Assembly (NCBI GenBank): GCA_902509695.1 | Contig: CABWYP010000003.1 | Coordinates: forward strand, 1 to 64,000 | DNA: 64,000 nucleotides | Reading direction: 5' to 3' | Origin: an uncultured Alphaproteobacteria bacterium | GTDB taxonomy: Bacteria > Pseudomonadota > Alphaproteobacteria > HIMB59 | Part shown: positions 9,508 to 19,456 of the stretch, one piece after another | How the letters are laid out: each line of letters opens with the position of its first letter | Position numbering within the stretch: position 1 is the first letter of the stretch | Notes under the pieces: model-generated | Database searches by the model: none | The model's input: only the letters and a program-made list of their open reading frames with translations | What the model was told of the DNA's origin: nothing | Program-made: the position numbers and the translations under genes

Positions 9508-10098
9508 ATGTTATTATTAGATAATCTAAAAAAATACTTTGAGTCTGTTAAATCCCGAGATCCTGCAGCAACTTCACTTCTTTTGGTTATTTTAACTTAT
9601 CCTGGAGTAAAGGCAGTTTTTTTTCATCGAATAGCTAATTTTATTTGGGGTTTAAATATTAAAATAATTGCTAGAATGATATCCCAGCTATCCAGATTTT
9701 TAACTGGAATAGAAATTCATCCAGCAGCTAAAATTGGTAGAAATTTATTCATAGATCATGGAATGGGAGTTGTTATAGGAGAAACCACAGAAATAGGTGA
9801 TAACGTCACTCTATATCACGGAGTTACCTTAGGAGGAATATCGCCTGCTATTAAATCATCAGAACAGGTTGGTGTTAAAAGACACCCTACTCTAGGAAAC
9901 GATGTCATAGTGGGATCAGGTGCTCAAATTTTAGGCCCAGTATTTGTAAAGGACTGTGCAAGAATTGGCTCTAATGCTGTTGTAACTAAAGATGTTCCTA
10001 AAGGTGGAATTATGGTTGGCATTCCCGCTAAAAATATTAAAGCTCCAAAAGGTAAATTAGACTCTTCTTTTGCTCCTTACGCTGTGACTAAAAAATAA
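9508..10098 (+). CDS. cysE: Serine O-acetyltransferase
   Basis: [44 protein letters not shown] left-handed beta-helix. Confidence 0.92.
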   Translation: MLLLDNLKKYFESVKSRDPAATSLLLVILTYPGVKAVFFHRIANFIWGLNIKIIARMISQLSRFLTGIEIHPAAKIGRNLFIDHGMGVVIGETTEIGDNVTLYHGVTLGGISPAIKSSEQVGVKRHPTLGNDVIVGSGAQILGPVFVKDCARIGSNAVVTKDVPKGGIMVGIPAKNIKAPKGKLDSSFAPYAVTKK

Positions 10099-10099
10099 C

Positions 10100-11089
10100 T
10101 TATATTTGGTTTATTCGGTTTATTAAGTCCTCAGAAATTTCAATATCACTATTCATATTAGATTGAAAATTTGCTTGACGTTTAGATCCTGGAAGGCGGG
10201 CACCTTCTTGTGTCACTATTGAGTCTATAAGTGTCTGTAATGAGTTTTCATAATTGGAGTTAAATTTTTCTGGATTTATGGCGATAAAAAACTGACCTGT
10301 GCTCGGAGGACCGCCATCTTCTCCGGCAAAAGAGGATGCCTTGGTTCCTAAGTTTCCTCCAGCAATGCAGGCCGTTAAAATCTCAACCATCAAACCTGTC
10401 CCAAATCCTTTGTAACCTCCACTTGGTGCCATTGTTCCTTTTAAGGCTTCTTTGGCATCAGTAGTGCTGTTACCCTGATTGTCAAAAGCCCATCCCTCAG
10501 GTATAGGCTCTCCTGTCTTTGATCTAACTGATATCTCGCTTTTTGCAACAACACTTGCCGACTGATCAATGACAATAGACGCAATGCCTTTATGAGGTGC
10601 AGCGACAGAAAAAGGATTTGTTCCAACCACAGCCTTAACGCCACCTAAAGGCGCTATTGAAGCTGGAGCATTCGTAAAGCCTAAACCCAAATATCCTTTT
10701 TCAGCAATTCTTTTAGTATGGTATCCCAATACACCACAGTTGTATGAATTAAATATCGACATGCTTGATATCCCCTCTTTTGAACACATATCAAAAAGCA
10801 AAGGGAGTCCTTTATTAATTGCACTATGCGCAAATCCATTATCTGCATTAACTTTGATTGAAGAATTAGAAATTTTTTCTAATGAGGGCTGAGAGACTCC
10901 ATTAATTTTCCCAATTTTAAGATGATTACAATAAATGGGTAGGTAATGGAAACCATGACTTTTGATTCCACTGAACTCTGCATCGATTATTCCATCACTT
11001 ATACCTTTAGTGTTTTCTTCAGAACAGCCTGATTTTATTAACTTTTCTTTAGCTAGGGCAAATGCTTCTGATTTAGAATATTTTGGCAT
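10100..11089 (-). CDS. Ldh-family (malate/L-lactate dehydrogenase-like) NAD(P)H oxidoreductase
   Basis: GIKSHGFHYLPIY, APLGGVKAVVGTNPFSVAAP, GGYKGFGTGLMVEIL. Confidence 0.85.
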   Translation of the reverse strand: MPKYSKSEAFALAKEKLIKSGCSEENTKGISDGIIDAEFSGIKSHGFHYLPIYCNHLKIGKINGVSQPSLEKISNSSIKVNADNGFAHSAINKGLPLLFDMCSKEGISSMSIFNSYNCGVLGYHTKRIAEKGYLGLGFTNAPASIAPLGGVKAVVGTNPFSVAAPHKGIASIVIDQSASVVAKSEISVRSKTGEPIPEGWAFDNQGNSTTDAKEALKGTMAPSGGYKGFGTGLMVEILTACIAGGNLGTKASSFAGEDGGPPSTGQFFIAINPEKFNSNYENSLQTLIDSIVTQEGARLPGSKRQANFQSNMNSDIEISEDLINRINQI

Positions 11090-11223
11090 TCAAGGATTAG
11101 ATAATTTTTTTTCTCTTAATCAAGAGAAATTATAACTACATGACAAATTATCCTTAAATTTAATTTGCATGATATTGCTCTAAATGTTTAACTAAATCTA
11201 GATATATCTAAAAAGGAGGAAAT

Positions 11224-12222
11224 ATGTCAATATTTCGTTTATTTACTGCTCTTTTCCTTGCATTAGGGATAACGTCTTTATCAACTAGTGCTAAAGCAGC
11301 AGCTCATTGCGATAATGTAACTATCGCAGAGATGAACTGGGCATCAGCTCAGGTTATCGCTCACATTGATGCCGTTCTCTTAAGAGGACTTGGATGTCAA
11401 GTAGAGTTAATCCCAGGTGATACTATGCCAACATCAACTTCTTTAGTTGAAAAAGGTGAGCCTTCAATTGCTCCAGAATTATGGTCTCAGAACTTAAAGC
11501 AAGTTTTAGATCCAGCCGAAGCAGAAGGTTTAATTAAAAACGTTGGTAAGGTATTTGAAAGTGGTGGAGAAGAAGCTATTTGGATTCCTACATACATTGC
11601 TCAAGAACATGGTATCGTTACGATTGAAGATGCTCTAGCAAGACCAGATTTATTTCCACACCCAGAAGACTCAAGCGTAGCTGGTTTCTACGGTTGTCCT
11701 GCTGGTTGGAACTGTCAAATTACAACAACTCAGATGTTCAAAGCATTTGGTATGGCTGACGCTGGATTTGAATTTATTGATCCAGGTTCAGGTGGAGCTC
11801 TAGCTGGTGCTATGGGTGAAGCTTATAATAAAGGTGAAGGTTGGATGGGTTACTATTGGGGCCCAACAGCTATCCTAGGTAAGTATGACATGACTAAACT
11901 CGATGAAGGAGTTGATCATGATGCTGCAACTTGGATTTCTGAAATTAATGACCTTAATGTAGAAGCTCCAGGAAAGAATAGATATCCTGCATCAACTGTG
12001 GAGACATATGTTGGTAGTGATATGCTAGGTAATGCACAGGTAATGAACTATCTCGAGAAGAGAAGTTTTCCTAACGCTCTTTTAAGTCAAATGCTTGCTT
12101 GGAAAGAAGAAAATCAAGCAGAAGCTGAAGAGACAGCATACTATTTCTTAGAGAACTATTCTAATGTTTGGGGGAACTGGGTTCCTTTTGACCAAAAATT
12201 AGATATTCAAAACTCTTTATAA
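11224..12222 (+). CDS. proX: Glycine betaine/proline-type ABC transporter substrate-binding protein (ProX/OpuAC-like)
   Basis: Signal peptide, NVTIAEMNWASAQVIAHIDAVLLRGLGCQVELIPGDT..., upstream of permease and ATPase genes; strong SD aaggagga. Confidence 0.85.
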   Translation: MSIFRLFTALFLALGITSLSTSAKAAAHCDNVTIAEMNWASAQVIAHIDAVLLRGLGCQVELIPGDTMPTSTSLVEKGEPSIAPELWSQNLKQVLDPAEAEGLIKNVGKVFESGGEEAIWIPTYIAQEHGIVTIEDALARPDLFPHPEDSSVAGFYGCPAGWNCQITTTQMFKAFGMADAGFEFIDPGSGGALAGAMGEAYNKGEGWMGYYWGPTAILGKYDMTKLDEGVDHDAATWISEINDLNVEAPGKNRYPASTVETYVGSDMLGNAQVMNYLEKRSFPNALLSQMLAWKEENQAEAEETAYYFLENYSNVWGNWVPFDQKLDIQNSL

Positions 12223-12248
12223 TTAAGAGATAAGAGGATAAAATTAAA

Positions 12249-12278
12249 ACCTGGGGATCAGTCCCCAGGTTTTTTTTT
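12249..12278 (+). terminator. Intrinsic terminator/attenuator between proX-like and proW-like genes
   Basis: ACCTGGGGA-tcag-TCCCCAGGT, 9-bp perfect stem followed by T-run. Confidence 0.85.
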
Positions 12279-12295
12279 AGGAGGAGAACTTAAAA

Positions 12296-13186
12296 ATGAT
12301 GGACTTTCTTACAAAATTTCCAGAAATGCCTAATAAGGAATTTCGTGAAATGAAAAAAGGTATCGATGCGAGCTATAAAGATTTTGCTCGTGAATGGGGT
12401 GACTTAATTGATGCGATGTTTGATCCTCTCCTAAAAATGTTAGTTTTTTTTGAAAAGACGCTTGTTGCTACACCATGGCCAATTTTTATGATTGTCCTTC
12501 TTGGACTTACATATTGGGGAAGTCGTAGCATCAAGTTAGTCATTGGAACTTTTCTTGCCTTTGTTTTTATAGGTTACTTTAGAATGTGGGATGAAACGAT
12601 GAGTACTATCGCTATCATTCTTACATCAGTCATAATGTCAGTTGCCATTGGTCTACCAACGGGTATTGCTATGTCACGTTCAGATAGAACACAAAAAATT
12701 GTTACTCCAATTTTAGACATAATGCAAACAATGCCACCTTTTGTTTATTTGATACCAATTGTTATGTTAATGGGTATTGGAAAAATACCAGGATTAATTG
12801 CAGTGGTAATTTATGCCATTCCTCCACTTATCAGATTGACTAACCTTGGTATAAGAGAAGTTGATCAAGAGGCTTTAGAGGCTGCTGATGCATTTGGAGC
12901 TACAAAAAGACAAAAACTTTTTCAAGTTCAATTGCCTTTAGCATTGCCCACAATCTTCGCAGGCATAAACCAGACTATTATGATGGCTTTAGCTATGGTC
13001 ATTATCGCATCAATGATAGGTGTAAAAGGCTTAGGTCAACCTGTTCTTCAATCTATATATAACCAATACTTTACAAAAGGTGTGTTGTATGGATTAGCAA
13101 TTGTAATAGTAGCTATCGTGTTTGATAGAGTTTCTCAGTCTTATGGACAGCGTATTCAAAAACACCGTTCTGGAAAGTTGGTGTAA
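12296..13186 (+). CDS. proW: Glycine betaine/proline-type ABC transporter permease
   Basis: Permease with EAA-like loop (EVDQEALEAADAFGATKRQKLFQVQLPLALPTIFAGINQTIMMAL). Confidence 0.9.
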   Translation: MMDFLTKFPEMPNKEFREMKKGIDASYKDFAREWGDLIDAMFDPLLKMLVFFEKTLVATPWPIFMIVLLGLTYWGSRSIKLVIGTFLAFVFIGYFRMWDETMSTIAIILTSVIMSVAIGLPTGIAMSRSDRTQKIVTPILDIMQTMPPFVYLIPIVMLMGIGKIPGLIAVVIYAIPPLIRLTNLGIREVDQEALEAADAFGATKRQKLFQVQLPLALPTIFAGINQTIMMALAMVIIASMIGVKGLGQPVLQSIYNQYFTKGVLYGLAIVIVAIVFDRVSQSYGQRIQKHRSGKLV

Positions 13187-14209
13187 ATGTCAGATGCTAA
13201 AATTCAAATCAAAAATTTATACAAGATTTTTGGTAAAAACCCAAAAACTGCTATGGAATACGTCAAAGAGGGTGTTGGTAAAGATGAGTTATTAGAGAAA
13301 CATAATCATGTTCTTGGTCTCAAAGATATTAATCTAGATATACCAGAGCGCTCTATTCAAGTTGTTATGGGTTTGTCAGGTTCAGGGAAATCAACCTTAA
13401 TAAGACATATCAACCGTTTAATTGAACCTACTGCTGGTAGCGTTACGATTGACGGCGATGAAGTTCTCAAAATGAATGAGGAAGATCTTCGATCTTTTAG
13501 AAGAAGTAAAACAGCTATGGTATTTCAACGATTTGCCCTTTTACCTCATAAAACTGTTCTTCAAAATACTATATTTGGACTTCATATTCAAAAAATTGAT
13601 GATGAAACGGCAAAGAAAAGTGCTCTTCGTTGGATAGATCGTGTAGGTTTATCTGGCTATGAAGATAAATATCCACAGCATTTATCTGGTGGTATGCAAC
13701 AACGTGTGGGTCTAGCTAGAGCTCTTACAAATGATGGAGACATTCTTTTAATGGATGAGGCTTTCAGCGCATTAGATCCTCTCATTCGAAAAGATATGCA
13801 AGATATACTCTTGGAACTTCAAGATGAACTTCATAAGACAGTTGTTTTTATCACTCATGACTTAGATGAAGCATTGAAGATTGGTGATCGTATTGCAATT
13901 CTGAAAGATGGTATCATGGATCAAGAGGGTATACCTGCAGAAATTCTATTAAATCCTCAAACAAAATATGTAAAAGATTTTGTTGAAGATGTAAATCGTG
14001 CCAGAGTTATCAAAGCAAAACATATTATGGATCAGATCAACGGGCAGGATTTAAATAATGCTATGCCTATAAATCAAGATGAATTCATAGACAGATTTAT
14101 CGACAAAGTGATTGCTGAGAAACCAGATAGCTTGTTGATACAAGACAAAGATAAAAATAATGTTGGTTTTCTGTCTTCGAAAAAATTAGCTGAGATTTTA
14201 AAAAGATAG
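13187..14209 (+). CDS. proV: Glycine betaine/proline-type ABC transporter ATPase
   Basis: Walker A GLSGSGKST, LSGGMQQRVGLARAL, ILLMDEAFSALDP, ProV-like N- and C-terminal regions. Confidence 0.92.
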   Translation: MSDAKIQIKNLYKIFGKNPKTAMEYVKEGVGKDELLEKHNHVLGLKDINLDIPERSIQVVMGLSGSGKSTLIRHINRLIEPTAGSVTIDGDEVLKMNEEDLRSFRRSKTAMVFQRFALLPHKTVLQNTIFGLHIQKIDDETAKKSALRWIDRVGLSGYEDKYPQHLSGGMQQRVGLARALTNDGDILLMDEAFSALDPLIRKDMQDILLELQDELHKTVVFITHDLDEALKIGDRIAILKDGIMDQEGIPAEILLNPQTKYVKDFVEDVNRARVIKAKHIMDQINGQDLNNAMPINQDEFIDRFIDKVIAEKPDSLLIQDKDKNNVGFLSSKKLAEILKR

Positions 14210-14212
14210 TAA

Positions 14213-15652
14213 ATGAAATCCTCAAACTTTATTGCAGGCCAATGGGTTGAAGGCGTTGGCTCCATTAAAAATATTAATCCGTCCGATACGTCTGACATAA
14301 TTGATGAATATACATCTGTAACAGCAGATCAATTTGAACAAGCCGTTCAATCTGCAGTAATTGCGCAAAAAGAATGGGAAAAAGTTGGAATTGAAAAAAA
14401 GTCTCAAATATTAATTAAAATTGGAGATGAATTAATTCAAAATTCTAAAGAAATTGGTGAACTACTGTCTCGTGAAGAGGGCAAGCCTCTTGCAGAGGGT
14501 ATTGGTGAAGTTTTTCGCTCTGGTCAACAGTTTCAATATTATGGATCAGAGTGTTTGCGTCTTTATGGTGAAAAAATTCCATCCACTAGGCCCGGATTTC
14601 AAGTAGAGATTTCTAGAGAGCCCTTAGGTGTTATAGGAATAATTTCTCCATGGAATTTTCCGATAGCCATACCCGCATGGAAAGCAGCACCAGCTATGAT
14701 GTGTGGTAACGCTGTTATTTTAAAGCCTGCTTCTTTAACAGCCGCTAGTGCGATAGCCTTAACTGAAATAATTTCTAAACAAGATATACCTAAAGGCTTA
14801 TTCAATTTAGTCTTAGGATCTGGGAGTGATATTGGAAATAAAATTGCTACTCATCCAGATATTGTTGCTATTACTTTCACTGGTTCAGTTGAAGTAGGAA
14901 GACAGCTTTATAAAGACTCGTCTCTTTTGCTAAAAAAAATGCAAATGGAGATGGGTTCTAAAAATCCCTTAGTTGTGATGGATGATGCCGATCTTACTAC
15001 TGCTATTAACTGCGCCACTAATGGTGCATTTGGCGGAACAGGTCAAAAATGTACTGCATCCTCTAGATTGATTGTTCATGAAAATATTTATAAGGAATTT
15101 GTAGATGGCTTAGTTGAAAGTATCAAGAAGTTAAAAGTTGGTCACGCATTAGATGAGGGAACTAATATGGGCCCTGCCTCTAATCAATCTCAATATGAGT
15201 CTAACTTAAATTATGTAGAGGTGGGAAAGAGTGAAGCTAAATTAATTTTTGGTGGAAATCCCATGAATATGAGGACTCCTGGATATTACATGGAACCTAC
15301 TTTGTTTATAGATGGGGATAATAAATCTCGTATTAACCAAGAAGAAATGTTTGGACCAATAGCTTGTGTTATACCTACTAAAAATTTGGACAATGCTCTT
15401 GAGATAGCAAACGACACAGAATTTGGATTATCTAGTGGTATCATTACCCAATCATTAGCAAAGGCAGAGTATTTTAAACAAAATATTAAAACTGGAGTAT
15501 CAACAGTTAATTTACCAACAGCTGGTTTAGACTACCATGTTCCTTTTGGTGGAAGAAAAGCTTCTAGTTTCGGGCCTCGTGAGCAAGGGACTTACGCTAG
15601 AGATTTTTACTCTCAAGTAAAAACTTCCTACATTAATTCTGGTTCAATATAA
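14213..15652 (+). CDS. NAD(P)-dependent aldehyde dehydrogenase (succinate-semialdehyde/ALDH family)
   Basis: PWNFPIAIPAWKAAPAMMCGNAVILKPAS, FTGSVEVGRQ, EMGSKNPLVVMDDADL, GQKCTASSR. Confidence 0.92.
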   Translation: MKSSNFIAGQWVEGVGSIKNINPSDTSDIIDEYTSVTADQFEQAVQSAVIAQKEWEKVGIEKKSQILIKIGDELIQNSKEIGELLSREEGKPLAEGIGEVFRSGQQFQYYGSECLRLYGEKIPSTRPGFQVEISREPLGVIGIISPWNFPIAIPAWKAAPAMMCGNAVILKPASLTAASAIALTEIISKQDIPKGLFNLVLGSGSDIGNKIATHPDIVAITFTGSVEVGRQLYKDSSLLLKKMQMEMGSKNPLVVMDDADLTTAINCATNGAFGGTGQKCTASSRLIVHENIYKEFVDGLVESIKKLKVGHALDEGTNMGPASNQSQYESNLNYVEVGKSEAKLIFGGNPMNMRTPGYYMEPTLFIDGDNKSRINQEEMFGPIACVIPTKNLDNALEIANDTEFGLSSGIITQSLAKAEYFKQNIKTGVSTVNLPTAGLDYHVPFGGRKASSFGPREQGTYARDFYSQVKTSYINSGSI

Positions 15653-15659
15653 TTTTCAA

Positions 15660-16628
15660 ATGAATTTTAGGGTTGATAACCTACAGTATTGCAACTGGTC
15701 AAGAGAAATTTTCCAGATTAATCATGATGCAAAATTAGATGCCCTTCATGCCACAATTTGTTACCACGAGGACTTTGATGAACTTCAAGTTAATATTCGA
15801 CAATGGAATAAATTTTTTGAAGAAAATTCTGATTTAATTTTCCAAGGAAAAAATTCTTCTGATATTAAAAAAGCAAGAGAAGAAAATAAAACCGCTGTAT
15901 TTTACGGTCTTCAAAACTGCTCCCCTATTGAGGATAATATTGAATATGTTGAAATCTTAAAAAATCTTGGGGTCTTATTTATGCAATTAACATATAATAA
16001 TCAATCTCTGCTTGCGACAGGTTGTTATGAAAAACGTGATACAGGTATTACGAGGATGGGCAAAGAAGTAATAAAGGAAATGAACAGAGTAAAAATGATA
16101 ATTGATATGTCACACTCTGCTGAACTTTCTACTCTTGAAGCAATTGAGATTTCAGATCAACCAATTGTTGTGAGCCATGCTAATCCCCTCTTCTGGCATG
16201 AAGGTCTCAGAAATAAATCTGATATTGTTTTAAAGGAGCTTAATAATAGTGGAGGCATGATAGGCTTTTCTCTTTACCCACATCATCTTAAAGGTGCCTC
16301 TAATTGTACTTTAAGATCTTTTTGTGAAATGATTGCAGAAACTACAAAAAAAATTTCTATAAATCAGATTGGTATTGGATCGGACTTATGCATACGACAT
16401 CCTGATAGTATTGTTGAATGGATGCGTAATGGAACATGGACAAAAACAAAAGATTTTGGAGAAGGGTCAGCTGGTAATGCTGGTTTTCCTCCTCAGCCAT
16501 CATGGTTTGAGGATGCTAGAGGTTTTGACAATTTAGACAGAGGGCTTAGAGAGGTAGGATTTAGTGAAAATGAGACGCACGACATCCTTGGAAATAATTG
16601 GTACAATTTCTACCAGAAATTTGATTAA
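15660..16628 (+). CDS. Membrane dipeptidase-like amidohydrolase (peptidase M19)
   Basis: LMQLTYNNQSLLATGC, MIIDMSHSAELSTLEAIEISDQPIVVSHANP, IGIGSDL; M19 pattern. Confidence 0.85.
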   Translation: MNFRVDNLQYCNWSREIFQINHDAKLDALHATICYHEDFDELQVNIRQWNKFFEENSDLIFQGKNSSDIKKAREENKTAVFYGLQNCSPIEDNIEYVEILKNLGVLFMQLTYNNQSLLATGCYEKRDTGITRMGKEVIKEMNRVKMIIDMSHSAELSTLEAIEISDQPIVVSHANPLFWHEGLRNKSDIVLKELNNSGGMIGFSLYPHHLKGASNCTLRSFCEMIAETTKKISINQIGIGSDLCIRHPDSIVEWMRNGTWTKTKDFGEGSAGNAGFPPQPSWFEDARGFDNLDRGLREVGFSENETHDILGNNWYNFYQKFD

Positions 16629-18283
16629 TGGAAATAAATCTTAGAAAACCTGAGTTTGTTATGAAATTAGATCGTTTGGGATCGTTTCACCAGTCTAAAT
16701 TATCTTTTTTAAGAAGTTTTATTCGTGAATTCAAAGATTGGGATTTTTATAATCATGAATTAATCCTTGATAATAAGGGTTTTGGTCATGGCATCTATGT
16801 TGTTCAAAAAGATGAAAAACAATATTCTCTGGTATGTTTCTCCAATCATCTCAATGATAACGATAGATCTGATCGAGTTATAGCCACTAAATGGGATGCA
16901 TCGTTTGTTCTTTTTGACGGTATTCCCACCCAAGAAGACATTCAAAGATTAAAAGAAAACGTTCCCCTTCAAGAACAGGGTCGTGTTAGTGAAAAAGAAC
17001 TTTGTCTTTCAAGAGCTAATAAATCTGTTCGGGTGTTTGAACACGTCGTTGATAGTTTATCAAAAGGTCAGCAACCAGATACATCTCTTTTATATGATGT
17101 AGGATATTTATATAGAACAACTGCTGTTTATGGTTCTGGAAAGTTTGGTTTAGCAGATCGTATAAAAATTCAAGATCGGGGTGAATTAAAAGGACCTTTT
17201 AGATTGGAAATGATGCTTGTATATTTAGCTCGTCAATTTACTTTTGATATTGTCAATCATGTAGCGTATGAGAGATCACCTAAGGATGCGGTCAAGCTTA
17301 GTGATGACATAGCAAGGAATCTAGGTATAGGTAATTCAACAGGATTAGGAATGGCCCCATTTATAGTCAATCATCCGGCTCTTTTAAATCAGTGGATTAG
17401 GGCAAAAGAAAAAGCCCTTCAAGCTATAAGGTTAATTTCTACAATCGAAGAAAATGAAAAAAAGACTTTTCAATCATATTTAACAACTATTCAAGAAAAT
17501 ATAAAATATTGGAAGACAGATAGCCCGTACCAAATTGAAAAAAACAATCAACTTTTAAAAGACTTAAAAGAGTTTCAAGAATATTTTTTAAATCTTCCAA
17601 TAGAAAAATCTTTCTGGAATACAGTTTACCTATGGGCTGAGCAAAATACTAAACCTGAATGTTGTGAATTTATTGTTTCATTAATGATGGAAGTGTATCC
17701 TGATATCGTAGAACCCCTTAGTTATGAAATGTCTATAGACGAAGAAGAGTACTTTGATATTGATTCTTCAAGAAATGTTGATGATGTATGTAAGTTAATT
17801 GAACAACAATATGCTTGGCTTCTTGATATAAATTTTAATCAAAAAGAAAATATCTTTAATTTTTGGTATTATTCTAAAAACAAACAAGAGCCTAGAATGT
17901 CAGACAGATTTAGTGAAGAAGGCTCAGATCTTGAGCTTCCTCTGGCAATCGCTCGTGATATTCAATCACTTTACAGAGAGCTTAAAACAATGAAAAGTGG
18001 TAGTGATGTAGGATCTTACTTATCAAAAAACCAACAATATAGACATGTTTTAAGAAGAGTTTTTATATGTGAGAAACTTCCTTATTCTGAAATTCAAGAT
18101 AATACCATATCTAAGTCTCTTATCCCTGTTGACATGCTTAGATTAAAGTTATCTTTTTTTGGGGCAACTCGATTTGATCCTCGATCAGATCGATGGGTAA
18201 GAATTACAATGTATCAAGGAGCACCTTTAATGAAAGAGATAAAGAAATCGAATGATACTTGGTCCTATAAAAAAATCGCTTAA
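16628..18283 (+). CDS. Conserved hypothetical protein, 551 aa
   Basis: Long intact ORF; its ATG overlaps the M19 stop (TAATG); no family recognised. Confidence 0.8.
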   Translation: MEINLRKPEFVMKLDRLGSFHQSKLSFLRSFIREFKDWDFYNHELILDNKGFGHGIYVVQKDEKQYSLVCFSNHLNDNDRSDRVIATKWDASFVLFDGIPTQEDIQRLKENVPLQEQGRVSEKELCLSRANKSVRVFEHVVDSLSKGQQPDTSLLYDVGYLYRTTAVYGSGKFGLADRIKIQDRGELKGPFRLEMMLVYLARQFTFDIVNHVAYERSPKDAVKLSDDIARNLGIGNSTGLGMAPFIVNHPALLNQWIRAKEKALQAIRLISTIEENEKKTFQSYLTTIQENIKYWKTDSPYQIEKNNQLLKDLKEFQEYFLNLPIEKSFWNTVYLWAEQNTKPECCEFIVSLMMEVYPDIVEPLSYEMSIDEEEYFDIDSSRNVDDVCKLIEQQYAWLLDINFNQKENIFNFWYYSKNKQEPRMSDRFSEEGSDLELPLAIARDIQSLYRELKTMKSGSDVGSYLSKNQQYRHVLRRVFICEKLPYSEIQDNTISKSLIPVDMLRLKLSFFGATRFDPRSDRWVRITMYQGAPLMKEIKKSNDTWSYKKIA

Positions 18284-18879
18284 TGCAGTCTTTATATGAA
18301 ATTGAGACAACAATTAAAAGAGTTTCTAAATCTCAGGGCTTAAGCTGGGGTATCTCCGAAGAGGCCGGTAAAGCAATTAGGTCTCTTGAACAATCTAATT
18401 TGAATGGCCTTGAAAGCTTTAAGAGACTAATTGATTATGGATTTAATAATTTGACTAAACTCCTTCAAACAGATCAAACCAATACTCAAAACTTGTGTCC
18501 AATTCATTTTGGCTTATTTTTTTATGATCAATCACATAAAAAAGAAATACATAAAACTTTTAATTTTTATGAATTAAGAGAGCCTCTTATTATTATTCCC
18601 TTTATCCTAAAAGCAGCAAAAAGAAATCTTGTTTATTTTAAATTAAATTCAAAAGATTTTAGTTTATCGATAACGCCTGGAAATATTTTTTCTCTTACTA
18701 AAGGTGAAATACCTCAGAGCTTATCAGATTTTACTCTTTCAGTAATTCCACAAAGGGAAGTTAACTATTCTGAGAAGACTTGGGATGAATTATACCAATT
18801 ATCCTTAGATACCTTTGTTGATGAGTCTGAAGAAAAAAAACTATCTGGTGCAGGTGCTGGATTGACAGATAACGATTAA
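18283..18879 (+). CDS. Conserved hypothetical protein, 198 aa (DUF3726-like architecture suspected)
   Basis: ATG overlaps stop of previous CDS (TAATG); polar protein, no recognised domain with certainty. Confidence 0.75.
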   Translation: MQSLYEIETTIKRVSKSQGLSWGISEEAGKAIRSLEQSNLNGLESFKRLIDYGFNNLTKLLQTDQTNTQNLCPIHFGLFFYDQSHKKEIHKTFNFYELREPLIIIPFILKAAKRNLVYFKLNSKDFSLSITPGNIFSLTKGEIPQSLSDFTLSVIPQREVNYSEKTWDELYQLSLDTFVDESEEKKLSGAGAGLTDND

Positions 18880-19427
18880 ATCGTTTTTTCTAAAGATTTT
18901 AATTTTTCTATAATAGTCTCATCATAGGGTAAAATTTTATGAAGCTTAGTATAAATATTTATAGCTTCTGTTCTTTTATCTTGTTTTTCGAGAATAAAAC
19001 CTAAAACTTTTAAAGCATCAAAGTGCCGTGGCTCAAGGGCTAGAGTCTTATATAAATCATCTTGGGCATTTAATATTTCTCCTTGATAATAATGAACGAT
19101 AGCTCTTTTGTAATATGCATCAAGAAAATCCTCTTGTTCCATAATTATTTCGGTTAATAAGTCTTCTGCTCCTTGATATTGATGAAGGTTAATAAAATGG
19201 CCGATGCTATTGATCTTTTCCTGTATTTGTGAGCTTTTTGATATAGCCCAAATTCTAATAATTGCACCTTTGATCTCTTGTTGTGAGTCATAATCTAAGG
19301 GATTTTGAAGTTGCTCCAAGAGGTAGTCTACTCTCTCAGCATTACTCTGAGAGTTTAAAGGAAAAGTAATAGACAAAGGAACAATAAGAAAAAATACAAA
19401 AAATAAATTACGATTGATTTGTTTCAA
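18876..19427 (-). CDS. Secreted TPR protein
   Basis: Signal peptide plus TPR repeats (AYYKRAIVHYYQGEILNAQDDLYKTLALEPRHFDALKVLGFILEKQ). Confidence 0.75.
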   Translation of the reverse strand: MKQINRNLFFVFFLIVPLSITFPLNSQSNAERVDYLLEQLQNPLDYDSQQEIKGAIIRIWAISKSSQIQEKINSIGHFINLHQYQGAEDLLTEIIMEQEDFLDAYYKRAIVHYYQGEILNAQDDLYKTLALEPRHFDALKVLGFILEKQDKRTEAINIYTKLHKILPYDETIIEKLKSLEKTI

Positions 19428-19456
19428 GAATACATATTATATAAATCCGAAATTTA

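Noticed and set aside
10441-10644. Alternative-frame ORF in the Ldh-family gene
   Set aside because: Overlaps a clear CDS on the same strand in another frame
14074-14805. ORFs 14074..14298, 14222..14407, 14599..14805 on minus strand
   Set aside because: Antisense to proV/aldehyde dehydrogenase, low-information translations
19320-19360. CTCTCAG...CTGAGAG inverted repeat
   Set aside because: Lies within the coding sequence of the TPR protein; likely incidental
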